This document shows positions 62,655 through 64,000 of a stretch of DNA of 64,000 bases, in pieces. A program made the position numbers and the translations under genes. The notes beneath the pieces were generated by a model. It did not search any database. It was given only the letters and a program-made list of their open reading frames with translations, and had not been told where the DNA came from. Location: contig CAWBYL010000006.1 in NCBI GenBank assembly GCA_963793025.1, positions 1,364,001 to 1,428,000 on the forward strand, given 5' to 3'. Source of the DNA: CAWBYL01 sp963793025. Lineage in GTDB: Bacteria > Actinomycetota > Acidimicrobiia > Acidimicrobiales > Acidimicrobilacustridaceae. How positions within the stretch are numbered: position 1 is the stretch's first letter; each line of letters opens with the position of its first letter.

Positions 62655-63758
62655 TCAGATGACGCCGGTGGCGAGAAGGCCGACCGTGAGGGCGGCGGCC
62701 GCGATCCGCTCCCAACCGAAGATGGCCAGGCTGCGCGTCTGCAGCCAGGTGACCATCCACCGGATCGACACCACCGCCGCCAGGAACGCGACCACGAGGC
62801 CGATGACCGGATCGACCCAACCGTAGGAGTCGACCATCAGCGAGCCGTTCTTGGCTCCTTCGTACAGGGTGGCCCCGCCGAGGGTGATGAGGCCGAGGAG
62901 GAAGCTGAACTCGACGGCGGTGGCCAACGTCGACCCGATGGCCAGGGCGGCGAGGATCGTCACCAGGCTGCGGCTGGTGCCGGGCCAGAGGGCCAGGACC
63001 TGGACGACGCCGATGATCAGGCCCTGGCGCCACGTCATGTCGGTGATGGCGAAGCCGGGACGATCGGCACGGATCCGCGGTGCGACCCAGAGCAGGACCA
63101 GACCTCCGACCACCCAGGCGAAGGTCACCGGCCAGGGGCCGAGGAGGTGGTCCTTGATCGGCTTCTCGAAGGCCAGCCCGATCACCACCGCCGGGAGGGT
63201 CGCGCAGGCGAGGGCGATCAGCAGGCGCCGTCCGCCGGAGTCGCGACCGAGGAGCCCCTGGATGATGGTGGCGATGCGTCGGCGGTACAGCACCAGCACG
63301 GCGAGGATGGCGCCGAACTGGATGGCGATGGCGTAGCTGTCCGCCGCGTCCTTGGTGGCCGAGGTGTCACCGATGCCGAGGATGCGCTGGGTGACGAGGA
63401 GGTGTCCGGTGGAGCTGACCGGGAGGTACTCGGTGACGCCCTCCACCACCCCGAGAACGACGGCCTTCCACGCCGTCATCTCCTGGTCGGCGGCGGCGTG
63501 GTCGGTGCCGTCGGCCTCGACGGTGGCGGTCTCGGAGCTCGCCGCGCCGTCCACCACGGTGAGCGGGACCACCGTGGGCTCCGCGGCCCGCGCCGTCCGG
63601 GTGGTCGCCCCGAGCAGTCCCACGACGGCGACGACGACGAGCAGGAGCGATGCCGTCCGGAGGGCACGAGGCCGGTGCCTCGACGCATGCTCGGTCAGCC
63701 AGGCGGGGGGGCAGGCGCTGGGCACGGCGGGCACGCTACTGCGCGTGCGGGGGCTCAA
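62655..63758 (-). CDS. uppP: Undecaprenyl-diphosphatase UppP with N-terminal signal-like extension
   Basis: The core (from about residue 94, MTAWKAVVLGVVEGVTEYLPVSSTGHLLV, then about eight TM helices) has the UppP motifs: VEGVTEYLPVSSTGH and the PGTSRSLVTILAAL catalytic loop. It recycles undecaprenyl pyrophosphate for wall synthesis. Unusually, about 93 extra residues precede the core: LRTASLLLVVVAVVGLLGA, ending TARAAE like a signal-peptidase site, and an acidic linker. The first start is TTG; GTG codons 24 and 33 bases on are alternatives. An ATG at the core start also exists, but its AGGAG touches the codon. Confidence 0.88.
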   Translation of the reverse strand: MSPRTRSSVPAVPSACPPAWLTEHASRHRPRALRTASLLLVVVAVVGLLGATTRTARAAEPTVVPLTVVDGAASSETATVEADGTDHAAADQEMTAWKAVVLGVVEGVTEYLPVSSTGHLLVTQRILGIGDTSATKDAADSYAIAIQFGAILAVLVLYRRRIATIIQGLLGRDSGGRRLLIALACATLPAVVIGLAFEKPIKDHLLGPWPVTFAWVVGGLVLLWVAPRIRADRPGFAITDMTWRQGLIIGVVQVLALWPGTSRSLVTILAALAIGSTLATAVEFSFLLGLITLGGATLYEGAKNGSLMVDSYGWVDPVIGLVVAFLAAVVSIRWMVTWLQTRSLAIFGWERIAAAALTVGLLATGVI

Positions 63759-64000
63759 CTGATCGGCACCCCGTCGAAGGTGCCGGGCCCCAGACCGTTG
63801 AGGGCGGCGACGGTGCGGTCGTAGCTCGCGGCGTTGGTCTGCGGGGTGGCGTAGCGGATCAGGTAGGACGAGCGGTCGACGTAGGTGGGTCGGTACGTGA
63901 CCGACTGGCTCCAGGATCCGTCGGGCTGTTCGGCGAAGGTCACGGCCACGATCACCCCGTCGTTGGAGGGGACGGGCGTGGCCGGCGTCCCCTGGTTGGA
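63755..64000 (-). CDS. 3' end of an unidentified gene (partial)
   Basis: Eighty-one C-terminal residues are visible, including GVIVAVTFAEQPDGSWSQSVTY, RSSYLIRYATPQTNAASY and a GTFDGVPIS end. The family is not recognisable from this part. Its stop overlaps the first possible start of uppP by two bases, so the two genes may be cotranscribed. Confidence 0.55.
   Translation of the reverse strand, partial: SNQGTPATPVPSNDGVIVAVTFAEQPDGSWSQSVTYRPTYVDRSSYLIRYATPQTNAASYDRTVAALNGLGPGTFDGVPIS

Overview
The window is GC-rich (estimated near 70 %), almost fully coding, with tightly overlapped genes (ATGA/GTGA junctions) and many GTG starts. DUF3097, DUF222-HNH and DUF2277 proteins, several ECF sigma factors, tandem universal stress proteins, and DUF35/thiolase/acyl-CoA-ligase/SDR clusters together suggest an actinobacterium, most likely of the Acidimicrobiia (Iamia/Ilumatobacter-like). 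That placement is inference; no rRNA or tRNA gene was seen. About ten single-base frameshifts break otherwise full-length genes, including the normally essential dxs. This looks more like uncorrected assembly indels than gene decay.

Layout. 1-7.2 kb: two tandem-domain universal stress proteins flank a two-component system that is divergent from a membrane redox operon (two small secreted proteins, ApbE flavin transferase, haem-type ferric-reductase-like protein). A 61-bp tandem palindromic repeat follows. 7.1-11.2 kb: a three-PAS histidine kinase overlapping a REC-EAL protein. 11.3-17.3 kb: a crotonase, a DUF6159 membrane protein, acetolactate decarboxylase, a frameshifted DUF222-HNH protein, an alpha/beta hydrolase and a lipoprotein. 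17.3-24.6 kb: DUF3097, an ABC ATPase with a large membrane protein, an ABC-F ATPase, a GT-C glycosyltransferase and a NifU-type Fe-S protein. 24.7-30.7 kb: three ECF sigma factors, each overlapping a single-pass membrane protein; two of these carry extracellular kelch-like repeats.

31-50.9 kb is a catabolic island. It holds three cysteine-less thiolase-like proteins, two DUF35 proteins, two acyl-CoA ligases, three crotonases counting the one at 11.4 kb, four SDRs, a lysine-less dihydrodipicolinate-synthase homologue, an NTF2-like protein, an amidohydrolase, an orphan solute-binding lipoprotein, and MarR and GntR/FadR regulators. A 15-bp AT-rich motif sits in three of its promoter regions. The enzymes fit CoA-thioester degradation of a cyclic or branched substrate; the substrate cannot be read from sequence.

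51-64 kb: transglutaminase, lipoproteins, dxs with PAP2 and UPF0104 membrane proteins (isoprenoid/envelope lipid theme), a thioesterase, a tldD-tldE-tldE' operon, uppP with an added N-terminal signal-like segment, and a partial gene at the right edge.
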